A stretch of DNA of 22,770 bases from a virus: IMG/VR virus record IMGVR_UViG_3300027760_000086, positions 1-22,770 of that record; one strand, written 5' to 3'. Under the pieces are notes generated by a model. It saw nothing but the letters and a program-made list of their open reading frames with translations, searched no databases and had not been told where the DNA came from. This document shows, one piece after another, positions 4,921 through 14,900 of the stretch. The position numbers were made by a program, and so were the translations under genes. How positions within the stretch are numbered: the stretch's first letter is position 1; the number at the start of each line of letters is the position of its first letter.

Positions 4921-7254
4921 ATGAATAAAATTACAGTCAAGAAACGAAACGGGGTCAGTGTTCCTTTAGATTTAAGCAAATGGCAGACACAAATTGCCAA
5001 AGTATGCAGTGGTGTAGCTGATGTTAGTCAAAGTATGATAGAGATCAAAGCACAGCCGCATTTTTACGATGGTATTACCACTAAGGAAATTGATGAAATT
5101 ACCTTACGTGCTATCGTTGATTTGATTGATATTGAAAGTAATCCAGATACGGGCAATACTAACTATCAATATGTGGCGGGGAAGCAACGTCTCAGTATGC
5201 TACGCAAAGATGTATACGGCAGCTATGATGTTCCTAGGCTCTATGATATAGTTAAACGCAATGTAGCAATAGGCCTATATACGCCTGAACTACTAAAATG
5301 GTATACTGAGGCAGATTGGAATACTATTGATTCCTTTGTTCGACATGAACGTGATGAGGAATACGGTTATGCTGCTATTGAACAGCTAATTGAAAAATAT
5401 CTTGTGCGTAATCGTAGTACTAAAGAAATTTATGAAACACCACAAGTTCGTTATATTATTGCGGCAGCAACTATCTTTCATAAGGAAGAGCCTTTGAGTG
5501 CTAGAATGCGTTATATTAGGGAGTATTACAATGCAGCCAGTGATGGGTTATTTACTTTGGCAACTCCAGTATTGGCTGGTCTCGGAACCCCTACTAAGCA
5601 GTTTAGTAGTTGCGTTCTCATACGCAGTGATGACGATTTAGACAGCATCTTTGCCTCAGGCGAAATGATGGCTAAATATGCTAGCAAACGTGCTGGCATT
5701 GGATTAGAGATTGGGAGACTACGTCCATTAGGTAGTCCAATTAGGGGAGGCGAGATCATGCATACTGGCATGATTCCGTTCTTAAAGAAATGGTTTGGGG
5801 ATCTTAGATCCTGTTCACAAGGAGGGATTAGAAATGCTTCAGCGACTGTGTTCTATCCGATCTGGCATCACCAATTTGATGACCTTATTGTGCTCAAAAA
5901 TAACCAAGGAACAGAAGAAACCCGAGTCAGACATATGGACTATGGTGTCGTACTCTCAGCATTCTTCTGGCGTAGGTTTAAGAACAAAGAAAATATTACG
6001 TTCTTCGACCCAAACCAAGTACCGGACCTCTACGAAGCCTTCTACTCCAATACAGAAAAGTTCGAAGAGCTCTATGTAAAATACGAAAATCAAGCAGGTC
6101 TTCGTAAAAAAGTTATTAGTGCTGAAGAAGTATTCAAAAGTGGCATATTAAAAGAACGCACAGATACAGGACGTATCTACTTGGTGTTCATTGATAACGT
6201 AATGAAGCAGGGCCCATTTGATCCTGACTATCATACAATTTACCAGAGTAATCTTTGTTGTGAAATTCTACTTCCTACTCGCCCTTTTAAGCGTTTGGAT
6301 GACAGCGATGGCCGTATCGCTCTTTGTACCTTGGGATCGATTAACTGGGGTGCGTTCAGAAATCCTGAGGATATGCGCCGTGCTTGTCGCATTCTCCAGC
6401 GCAGCCTATGCAACATCCTTGATTATCAGGACTTCCTCAGTATTCAGTCTAAACTAAGCAATGACGAAATCCAACCATTAGGCATTGGAGTAACTAACTT
6501 GGCCTATTGGCATGCCAAGCGCGGCTATAAGTATGGTGATAAGGATGCCTTACAAGATGTTAAAAGTTGGATGGAGCATCAAGCCTACTACTTAACTCAA
6601 GCCACTGTGGAGTTGGCCAAAGAACGTGGCCCATGTAAGGACAGTCATAAGACAAGATATGGACAAGGCATTTTTCCTTGGGAACTCAGAGCCAGTGCTG
6701 TAAATGAATTAGCTGAGTTTACACCAGAACTTGATTGGGAAATCTTACGTGCTAATATGAAACAGTACGGTGTACGCAATGCCACATTGATGGCTATTGC
6801 TCCGGTGGAGTCCAGTAGTGTGGTCATTAACAGTACTAATGGTATTGAAATGCCCATGAGCCTAATCAGTGTGAAGGAAAGTAAAGCAGGCAGTTTCATT
6901 CAAGTTGTTCCAGAGTATCATAGACTTAAAAATCGTTATCAACTTATGTGGGAACAACGAGATTGCGTTGGCTATTTGAAAACAGCAGCAGTATTGGCTG
7001 CCTATGTGGATCAAAGCATCAGTACCAATACATTCTATAGTCCCAAGCATTTTGCAGATCGTAAAGTGCCTAGCACATTAATTGCTAAGAACCTAATGCA
7101 AGCACACATTTGGGGATTGAAGACACTGTATTACAGTTTGATAGATAAGCAGGGTAGTAAAATGCCCGAACCCACTCCCGAAGTACACTACAACGGGTTT
7201 GACAATCACAGAGAATTAATCGAGGACGAGGACTGCGAATCCTGTAAATTATGA
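4921..7254 (+). CDS. nrdA: Class Ia ribonucleoside-diphosphate reductase, alpha subunit
   Basis: The enzyme reduces ribonucleoside diphosphates to deoxy forms, feeding phage DNA synthesis. At 777 residues it is close to E. coli NrdA. Residues 3-95 form an ATP-cone allosteric domain (VKKRNG ... YQYVAGKQRL). Catalytic residues sit at a constant offset from the E. coli numbering: C231 and C469 (redox pair), N444, C446 (thiyl radical) and E448 in SNLCCE, and Y737-Y738 of the radical path in KTLYYS. The C-terminal tail ends DCESCKL, with C772 and C775 as the re-reducing pair; the spacing is CxxC, where E. coli has four residues between its cysteines. The ATG at 4921 is the first start after an in-frame stop at 4885. 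No good ribosome binding site is seen. The stop overlaps nrdB. With nrdB and a glutaredoxin it forms a complete class I RNR module. Confidence 0.97.
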   Translation: MNKITVKKRNGVSVPLDLSKWQTQIAKVCSGVADVSQSMIEIKAQPHFYDGITTKEIDEITLRAIVDLIDIESNPDTGNTNYQYVAGKQRLSMLRKDVYGSYDVPRLYDIVKRNVAIGLYTPELLKWYTEADWNTIDSFVRHERDEEYGYAAIEQLIEKYLVRNRSTKEIYETPQVRYIIAAATIFHKEEPLSARMRYIREYYNAASDGLFTLATPVLAGLGTPTKQFSSCVLIRSDDDLDSIFASGEMMAKYASKRAGIGLEIGRLRPLGSPIRGGEIMHTGMIPFLKKWFGDLRSCSQGGIRNASATVFYPIWHHQFDDLIVLKNNQGTEETRVRHMDYGVVLSAFFWRRFKNKENITFFDPNQVPDLYEAFYSNTEKFEELYVKYENQAGLRKKVISAEEVFKSGILKERTDTGRIYLVFIDNVMKQGPFDPDYHTIYQSNLCCEILLPTRPFKRLDDSDGRIALCTLGSINWGAFRNPEDMRRACRILQRSLCNILDYQDFLSIQSKLSNDEIQPLGIGVTNLAYWHAKRGYKYGDKDALQDVKSWMEHQAYYLTQATVELAKERGPCKDSHKTRYGQGIFPWELRASAVNELAEFTPELDWEILRANMKQYGVRNATLMAIAPVESSSVVINSTNGIEMPMSLISVKESKAGSFIQVVPEYHRLKNRYQLMWEQRDCVGYLKTAAVLAAYVDQSISTNTFYSPKHFADRKVPSTLIAKNLMQAHIWGLKTLYYSLIDKQGSKMPEPTPEVHYNGFDNHRELIEDEDCESCKL

Positions 7255-8351
7255 GTAAAGAACAATATAACCTAACTACTAAGACAGACTATTTAAATCG
7301 TAAAATGTTCTTGGATCCAGCTGGACCAGTAACCATACAACGTTTCGAAGAAGTAAAATATAAAAAGATTGTAGACTTTGAACAGACAGCACGTGGTTTC
7401 TTTTGGGTTCCAGAAGAAATCAGTTTGACCAAAGATGCCAGCGATTTCAAAGATGCCAGTGACAGTGTAAAACATATCTTTACCAGCAATTTGCTACGTC
7501 AAACAGCATTGGATAGTATACAAGGACGTGGTCCAGCACAAGTGTTCACGCCGTGTGTAAGTTTACCTGAAATGGAAGCATTGATGTATAATTGGAGTTT
7601 CTTTGAAACTAATATACACAGTCGTAGCTATAGCCACATTATTCGTAATATCTATAATGTACCTAAAGATGTGTTTAATACTATCCATGATACCAAAGAG
7701 ATAGTAGAAATGGCGTCTAGTGTGGGTAACTATTATGATCAATTGCACATAATTAATTGTCATAAAGAGCTTGGCGAGGCAATCAGTGAAAAGGTACACG
7801 TTAGATCTATTTGGCTTGCTCTTAATGCCAGTTATGCCTTAGAAGCATTTAGATTTATGGTGTCATTTGCCACAAGCCTAGCCATGGTAGAAAATAAAAT
7901 CTTTATTGGCAATGGCAATATTATTAGTCTTATCCTACAAGATGAACTATTACACAAAGGTTGGACTGCTTGGTTAATCAATCAAGTAGTAAAAGAAGAT
8001 GCAAGATTTGCTCAAGCAAAACAAGATTGTGAACAGGAAGTGTATGGTATGTACATGGATGTAATCCGTGAGGAAAAAGCCTGGGCAGACTATTTGTTTA
8101 TGAAAGGTCCAGTAATTGGATTGAACGCCAACATTCTAAAAGATTTTGTGGATTATACAGCAGCCGCAGCCTTAAAGGACATTGGCCTAAAGTACATGAG
8201 TCCCGCACCCAAGACTACTCCTATTCCTTGGTTCAATAAACATAGTGATACTAGCAAAAAGCAGACAGCTTTGCAGGAAAATGAATCGACTAATTATGTT
8301 ATAGGAATTATGGGCGACAGTATTGACTATGATGAGCTGCCCATGTTATAA
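7251..8351 (+). CDS. nrdB: Class Ia ribonucleoside-diphosphate reductase, beta subunit
   Basis: The beta subunit carries the di-iron centre and tyrosyl radical that start catalysis in NrdA. At 366 residues it is of normal length. Recognisable parts are FFWVPEE (Trp of the radical path), D88 in LDSIQGRGP, E119 and H123 flanking the radical tyrosine Y127 in ETNIHSRSYSHII, ALEAFRF (second-half Glu ligand) and QDELLH (Glu and His ligands). The tail has NYVIG, whose Tyr corresponds to E. coli Y356, and ends DYDELPML for binding to NrdA. One thing is unusual: the first Glu and His ligands are separated by three residues (ETNIH), where E. coli and most relatives have two (ETIH). The D88-E119 distance equals that of E. 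coli, so the extra Asn lies between the ligands. The start overlaps the nrdA stop (ATGA), so translation is coupled. Confidence 0.96.
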   Translation: MSKEQYNLTTKTDYLNRKMFLDPAGPVTIQRFEEVKYKKIVDFEQTARGFFWVPEEISLTKDASDFKDASDSVKHIFTSNLLRQTALDSIQGRGPAQVFTPCVSLPEMEALMYNWSFFETNIHSRSYSHIIRNIYNVPKDVFNTIHDTKEIVEMASSVGNYYDQLHIINCHKELGEAISEKVHVRSIWLALNASYALEAFRFMVSFATSLAMVENKIFIGNGNIISLILQDELLHKGWTAWLINQVVKEDARFAQAKQDCEQEVYGMYMDVIREEKAWADYLFMKGPVIGLNANILKDFVDYTAAAALKDIGLKYMSPAPKTTPIPWFNKHSDTSKKQTALQENESTNYVIGIMGDSIDYDELPML

Positions 8352-8352
8352 T
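8323..8352 (+). promoter_or_regulatory. Sigma-70 promoter with extended -10 before glutaredoxin
   Basis: TTGACT (8323-8328), 18 bases, then TATAAT (8347-8352) preceded by TGT at 8344-8346, which gives an extended -10. It lies in the last codons of nrdB. RNA would start near 8359, just at the AAAAGGAG ribosome binding site (8357-8364) of the glutaredoxin gene, so the leader would be only about ten bases. Confidence 0.6.
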
Positions 8353-8369
8353 CCTTAAAAGGAGATATA

Positions 8370-8612
8370 ATGCTTACAGTATATACAAAATATGACTGTC
8401 CATTTTGTGACAGAGCCAAAGCCCTATTGGAAAGTAAAGGCGTACCTTACAAAACAATCAATGTACAAGATGATCCCACATCTAAAGAATTTCTAATGGA
8501 TCAAGGCCTGCGTAGTGTGCCACAGATTTTTGATGGCACTACCTTATTGCCTGGCGGGTTTCAAGGATTGGATAGTAAGCCAGCAGAGTTTTTCGAACAA
8601 TATAAAGGATAA
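8370..8612 (+). CDS. grx: Glutaredoxin
   Basis: This 80-residue, single-domain glutaredoxin has the fold order expected: beta strand LTVYTKYD, active site C10-P-F-C13, helix, then SVPQIF with the cis-proline P51 and the PGGFQGL glutathione-binding turn at 61-67. It would pass electrons from glutathione to the C-terminal cysteine pair of NrdA, so its place directly after nrdAB fits. The active site is CPFC, where the E. coli and T4 proteins have Tyr or Val at that position. Translation starts at ATG 8370 with a strong AAAAGGAG site five bases upstream. A predicted promoter inside the end of nrdB may give it extra transcription. Confidence 0.95.
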   Translation: MLTVYTKYDCPFCDRAKALLESKGVPYKTINVQDDPTSKEFLMDQGLRSVPQIFDGTTLLPGGFQGLDSKPAEFFEQYKG

Positions 8613-8614
8613 AA

Positions 8615-8905
8615 ATGTTAGTTGAAAATAAGTTTAAAAACAATGATATTATCAGTTTCAAAGTAAGTAGCGGGGAAGAGATCCTCGGTCGTTATGTACG
8701 TGAGGATGATGCTAATTTTTATATTACCAAGCCCAGTGTGTTAATGATGAGTCAGCAGGGTATGGGCATGGTGCCATACATGATGACAGTGAGACCAGAA
8801 GAAGAGTATGCCATTGCTAGAACAGCAGTTATCACTTTTGCTCGCACAGATGATGATATTGGCAAGCAATACCTAAGCAAAACCAGTGGGATTCAATTGA
8901 CCTAA
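8615..8905 (+). CDS. Small Sm-like (Hfq/LSm-fold) candidate protein
   Basis: The product has 96 residues and begins two bases after the glutaredoxin stop with AAAGGA at 8606-8611. Residues 11-45 (DIISFKVSSGEEILGRYVREDDANFYITKPSVLMM) resemble the Sm1 signature: a strand, SGEEILG with G20 and G25, a bent strand ending in acidic residues, then a beta strand. Residues 65-78 (YAIARTAVITFART) could be the last two strands. A structure of an Sm-like protein of putative cyanophage origin has been published, so such proteins are known in this phage group. Sm/LSm rings bind RNA in bacteria and archaea, but RNA binding by the phage version is not established as far as I know. Met-rich residues 44-57 are odd. 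The call is by eye, and another small beta-barrel is possible. Confidence 0.55.
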   Translation: MLVENKFKNNDIISFKVSSGEEILGRYVREDDANFYITKPSVLMMSQQGMGMVPYMMTVRPEEEYAIARTAVITFARTDDDIGKQYLSKTSGIQLT

Positions 8906-8918
8906 GCTTAGTTAATAA

Positions 8919-8986
8919 CCAAGCCGTTCTTAATAAATAGTTTTATGGGCGGTTTGGAGTCAGTCTCCAAGCAAATCGCTGGAGAC
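8919..8986 (+). promoter_or_regulatory. Three mutually exclusive hairpins in the giant fibre gene leader
   Basis: Hairpin A pairs 8919-8926 with 8950-8957 (8 bp, one G-U). Hairpin B pairs 8952-8959 with 8965-8972 (8 bp, one G-U, loop TCAGT). Hairpin C pairs GTCTCCA 8963-8969 with TGGAGAC 8980-8986 (7 perfect bp) and hides the GGAG ribosome binding site at 8981-8984. A excludes B, and B excludes C. The late promoter octamer lies in the loop of A, so late RNA lacks the 5' arm of A. Confidence 0.6.
8932..8939 (+). promoter_or_regulatory. T4-late-like promoter octamer AATAAATA
   Basis: Seven of eight bases match TATAAATA. RNA would start near 8945, leaving a leader of about 45 bases, the longest of the late genes here and the one with the hairpin set. 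Confidence 0.6.
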
Positions 8987-8990
8987 AAGA

Positions 8991-11900
8991 ATGGCAAAAA
9001 AAATACAGCTACGAAGAGATACGGCAGCAAATTGGAGTAGAGTTAATCCTAAACTAGCTCAAGGTGAAATCGGCGTCGACATAACCAATAAGAACTTTAA
9101 AATTGGTGACGGGATCAATCTATGGAATCAATTAACCTACGCTGTAACTTCTAGTAAATTATCCAACCTGTTAGGAACTACTTTTGTTTCTACAGGTACA
9201 GATCAGTACCCAACATACACAATATTTTATAATAATGGTTCTAACACTGTTAACATAAGTCCTGCACTGTTTGAAATTCAGAACGGTGTAAATGTTAGAG
9301 TTTTATCTGCCACAGAAAGTACGGATAGCACCACAGGCGCCTTAGTAGTTACAGGTGGAGCAGGAGTAGGCGGCGATCTTAATGTAGCTGGAGATATTAC
9401 AGCTAATAGTATTAGCCTTGACCAAGCATTAAGTACAAATTTAGTTGGTAATGTTACTGGCAATGTCACTGGCAATTTAACAGGTGCTATCTATTCAGTA
9501 AATGGCACTAGAATTTTAAACAATGGCACCGATGGTACAAATGCCAGTTTTAACGGTCATGTAAACGGCACTATTACCAGCACTGGTCAAAGTACATTTA
9601 CTAGAGCTGACATCAGCAGTGGATATATTGATAATACAATTATTGGTAGTATCACACCTGCATCAATTATTGGCACAACAATTAGAGCTAATACTGGATT
9701 TGTTGGCGATTTGTATGCCAACAACGGCTCTTCTAAAATATTAGAAAACGGTACAGATGGTACTAATGCTTCTTTTACCGGTAAACTAATTGGTGACATT
9801 TACGCTGCGGATGGTGTAACAAAAATATTAGAAAACGGCACAGATGGAACCGATGCCGTGTTTACTGGTACAGTGAATACTACCACAGGAGTTACAGGCA
9901 GGCTTATTGGCGATGTCTATGCTGCCGACGGTGTAAACAAAATATTAGAAAATGGTAGCGATGGCACTAATGCTGTGTTCACTGGAAAATTAATCGGCGA
10001 TATCTATTCTGCTGATGGTGTAACAAAAATATTAGAAAACGGCACAAATGGCACAAATGCTTCTTTCAATGGATCATTGAGTGGCAATGTTACAGGTAAT
10101 GTTGCAGGAGACCTAACTGGTGATGTTTATGCCAGCAATGGCACAACTAAAGTATTAGAAAATGGCAATGGTACTACTGTTCCTGCTGCTTTTACTGGTA
10201 ACATAATCGGCGATATCTATGCTGCTGATGGTGTAACAAAAGTATTAGAAAACGGCACAGATGGATCGAATGCTTCTTTCAATGGATCACTGAGTGGCAA
10301 TGTTACCGGTAATGTCGCGGGTAACTTGACTGGCGATGTTTATGCCAGCAATGGCACAAGTAAAATATTAGATAATGGCACAGATGGCACTAATGCCGTA
10401 TTCACTGGCAATGTTAATAGCAGTGGCAAAAGCACATTTAATGAAGTAGCAATTTATTCAACCACAGGTACTCCAGGTACTATAGATAATACAGAGATAG
10501 GTAAGACCACACCATCTCCTATTGCTGGGACTACAATTACTGGCACTGTGATCACTGCTACAGATAAGTTTGTGGGAGTATTTCAAGGTAACAGCTCAGG
10601 TAGTTTCACAGGTGATTTAAAGGGTGACATTATTGCCAATAATGAAGTTAAGGTATTGGATAACGGCACAGACGGATTTAATGCAACCTTTACTGGATCA
10701 GTTACTGGAAATATAAACAGTACTGGGCCCAGTAGTTTCAGCAATGTTACCATTTCAGGTGGTACTATTAATACTACGCCGATTGGTGCTACTACTCCAA
10801 GTAGTGTAAAGGGTACTACTATCACAGCTACTAGTGGATTTAGTGGTGCTTTAACTGGTAATGTCACAGGTAATGTCACAGGCAATGTCACAGGTAATGT
10901 CACAGGCAATGTCACAGGTAATGTCACAGGTAATGTCACAGGCAATGTCACCGGAGACATAACCAGCACTGGAACAAGTAGCTTTAGCAATATCGGTGTA
11001 ACTGGTGGAAATATCGATAGCACCCCGATAGGTAATACTACTCCTACCACTGTAAAAGGTACTACAATCACAGCTACTACTGGATTTATTGGAGACTTAA
11101 CTGGCAATGTTACCGGTAACCTGACAGGTAATGTCACTGGCAATGTCACTGGCAACTTAACTGGTAATGTTACCGGAGACATAAGCAGCACTGGAACAAG
11201 TAGCTTTAGCAATATTGGTGTAACCGGTGGAAATATCGATAGCACCCCAATTGGAGCAACAACCCCAACCACAGTAAAAGGCACTACTATTACTGCAACT
11301 ACTGGGTTCAGTGGTGATCTAACTGGAAATGTGACCAGTACTGGTCCCAGTAGTTTTAGTAATATAACCGTAACAGGTGGTAGCATTAATACTACAACAA
11401 TAGGTGCTACCAACCCAACTACTGTAAAAGGTACTACAATTACAGCTACAACTGGGTTCGTTGGCAACTTAACTGGTAATGTTACAGGTGACTTAACAGG
11501 TAATGTCACAGGTAATGTCACAGGTAATGTCACAGGTAACTTAACTGGCAATGTAACTGGCAATGTAACCAGTACAGGAACAAGTAGTTTTAGCGATATT
11601 GATATTACTGGTGGTAAGATTAATAATACCCCAATAGGTGCCACTACGCCAACTACAGTAAAGGGTACTACAATCACAGCTACTACTGGATTTATTGGAG
11701 ACCTAACTGGCAACGTAACTAGCACTGGATCAAGTAGTTTTACTAATGTTGCAGTTACAGGCGGCAGTATTAATAGTACTCCAATAGGGGCTACAACACC
11801 ATCCACAGTTGACGGCACAACGATCAAAGCTAATGAACAAATTATTAACAATGCTGGCCAACTTAAATTTAAAGAACTTGCCACAAATGGTGTAACATCA

Positions 11901-14900
11901 GTTAATTTCAAAGCACCTGATTACTTGTTGTCATCTTACACAATGACATTGCCTACAGCATTAGGTTTAGATGGCTATGTATTAGGACAAAATGCCACTG
12001 GTGAATTGGAATTTGTCAGTCCAGATGCATTTGGTGGAGGCAAAGTAAACGTCAGTAATGTCTATGGCGATGATGACAACGACGGTATTAACAAGCCAGT
12101 TAAAACAGTTAAAAGAGCACTGCAAATAGCCAGTGGTATTGTTTATGATAGCAATGGCAAACCTAATGATAAAAAACTAGTAGTGTCAGTGGCTAATGGT
12201 GAATACTACGAAGACAACCCTATTATTATTCCAGATAATGTCAGTGTACAAGGTGCTGGACTAAGAGCCTGTAACATTCGTCCACTAAATGCTAACTTGG
12301 ACATGTTACGTGTACGTAACGGATGTTACTTTACTGGATTTACTTTTAGGGATAACCTAAACGTCAATGGAGCACCGCAATTTACATTTGATTATGCTGT
12401 AAGCTTTGACGATCCTACAGATCCAAATTGTGATAGAACCGGCTATGTCAATATGCCTACCGCTCGTCCTACTATTACAATTTCTCCCTATATTCAAAAC
12501 TGTAGTATTATCAGTTTCTTAGGCGGTAATGGTGTATTGATCGATGGTAACAAGGTTAACACACCTAACAAACCAAAAAATCCAAATGAAGTAGAAAATC
12601 CAGTAGAAGGTCCAGAACCAGAACAGGGCAAATCCATGGTGGCCAATGCCTTTACCATGTTAAGTTTTGGTGGTACAGGTTGGCGTGTGATCAATGATGC
12701 TTATGCACAGATTGTTAGCTGCTTCCAAATCTTCTGCTTGAATGGTAGCTATTGCCAAAGCGGTGGATATTTAAGTATCACCAACAGTGCCACTAACTTT
12801 GGTAAGTATGCCCTCAGAGCCAGTGGATATAGTCCCAATGCATTCTCATTTAATAGAGGCGTAGTAGTTGGCACTGGTACTAGTGGCGCACAACAAACTA
12901 TTCAAGCTATTGGTTTTGGTCAATTACCTGTACAAGATTATGTGATTAGATTTAGGGATAATGTATATAAAAATGCCTATTTCCTTCTACAAGAATATAA
13001 GTCACTTTTACAAACACAAGTTATAACCTGGATATCTACACAAGTCAGTGGAAATATTAGCCCGTTCACTTCTAGCTTTGTCTATGACGAAGACAAATGT
13101 CATAGAGATGTTGGGTTGTTGATTGATGCTGTGGCCAACGATGTATTGACAGGCGGCAACAGTAGATCAGTTGAAGCAGGTCGAAGTTATGCCGATGCGG
13201 ATGTGGCTGCATTGACAGCACAAAAGGCGCAAAACATAGCAGCATTTGAATACTTAAAAGGTCGTGCCTCGGCAGTTGTAACAGAACTGAATATTGGATT
13301 TATAATAGAAGAAAAATTCGATATTATTATTGGCATTATTGATGATCCTGCATCAGCACCAGACAGTATATCTTTTAGTAATGTAGGAGATATATCTGCT
13401 GATTATCAACCTATATCAGCTAGCGATTATGTGAACTTTAATGCTAATTCTAATGTTAATTTTGTTGATAATGTATTCAATATTAATAATCATGGATTAT
13501 TAAATGGTCAAAAAATAATTTATAACAGTAACGGTAATTCGACTATCCCAGGCCTGAACAACGAACAAACTTATTATGTAGATTTCGTCACTATAAATCA
13601 ATTTGGGTTATTTTATGATAATAGTTTAACTACTAGAGTTAATATATTAGGCAATAGCAGTGGACAACAAAGATTTGTTAAAAATGTCAAAGAGTTTTAT
13701 GTAGACACAATTGTCGATAGCCACACTGACTATCAAAAATTAACTTTAGATGCAACCTTTTCGACACAATTTGTTACAGGCAGAGTTATAGAAGGCACAA
13801 CTGGAGGTAGTCCAAATAGAGCATATGTTTATAATTATGATATATTAACAAAGGAATTGATAGTCAGTCTGGATTATGTTACTGTAAACAATGTAATATC
13901 AAGAAGACCATTCAATGATACCAGTGTGATCAATTACGATCATGCATCTTCACCTAATAGTAATATTTCAGTAACTGCTGTTGATTCAATCAATACATTA
14001 TATACAGTAGATGTAAAAATATTGCCAGTGACCAATGGTACTCAATTGGTTAATTTAGGAACATTGCCAGAGAAACAGATTTGGTTACATAGACCCAGTA
14101 TTGTCAACAGTAGCAGTCACTCTTGGGAATATGCAGGATCCGGTACAGACTATAATGCCTTGCCACAAAACGGAGGCAAGGGAGATCCCATATACGAACA
14201 GTTTAGTGATCTTCCAGGCAGAGTGTATACTTCAGGTACTAATGAATTAGGTGACTTTAAAGTTGGTAACTTCATTAAGGCTGAAAATAAAACTGGTAAT
14301 GTAACATTTACTAACACAGTTACAATTGGTGCATTGGCCGCACTGAGATTGGCCGTGGGCAATGTGACCATCGAAGAATTTAGCACAGACATTGGCCTTG
14401 GCGACAATGAAGTAGGCGGTCCTAAAGATACAAGACTAAGCACACAGTTGGCAGTAAAGAGTTATCTAGCAAATAGACTGGGTGACTTTATTGATAAACG
14501 GGTCAGTACCAATAATGTGTCCGGAGCTATTCCGCAGTTAAACAGTTTGGGACAGCTCAATGCTGATATTATTCCTCCTGTAAGAAACTTCTTAAGCTAT
14601 CGCAGTCAAGGTTATGATAGTAGATTAGTACAGGTTCAAAACATTCCGGCAGTAAATCTACTTAACGGTGATCTTGCAACAGAAACATATAGTATACAAG
14701 AGTTAACTTTAAATCGTGCCATAACAGCAGCAGATGGCACATTAGTTGAGCAAAACACCACAGGAGCCAAAGGCGTTATTATAGGTAATGTGGCTGCTGC
14801 AACCTTAATAACTGTGGGTAGTTATTTAAACGCCACATTCAATGCTGTGTTTAATACCACAAACACATTGGTCATAGGCGGTGATAGCACACCAAGTGAT

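Noticed and set aside
5795-6079. Plus-strand open frame inside nrdA (94 codons), and a similar one at 6218-6457
   Set aside because: Both lie out of frame within a conserved enzyme gene and show no motifs or initiation signals.
8951-8972. Hairpin 8952-8972 as a rho-independent terminator
   Set aside because: No T-run follows the stem; its overlap with the RBS-hiding stem fits a translational switch better.
3240-9150. Diversity-generating retroelement suggested by Mtd-like N-terminal domains
   Set aside because: No reverse transcriptase, template repeat or adenine-biased variable repeat was seen; this N-terminal fold is common in phage fibres without such elements.
10583-11911. Long open frame on the minus strand (442 codons) through the fibre repeats
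   Set aside because: It is an antisense shadow of the GNVT repeats, reading only LPVTLPV-type low complexity; it has no ribosome binding site and lies opposite a clear fibre gene.
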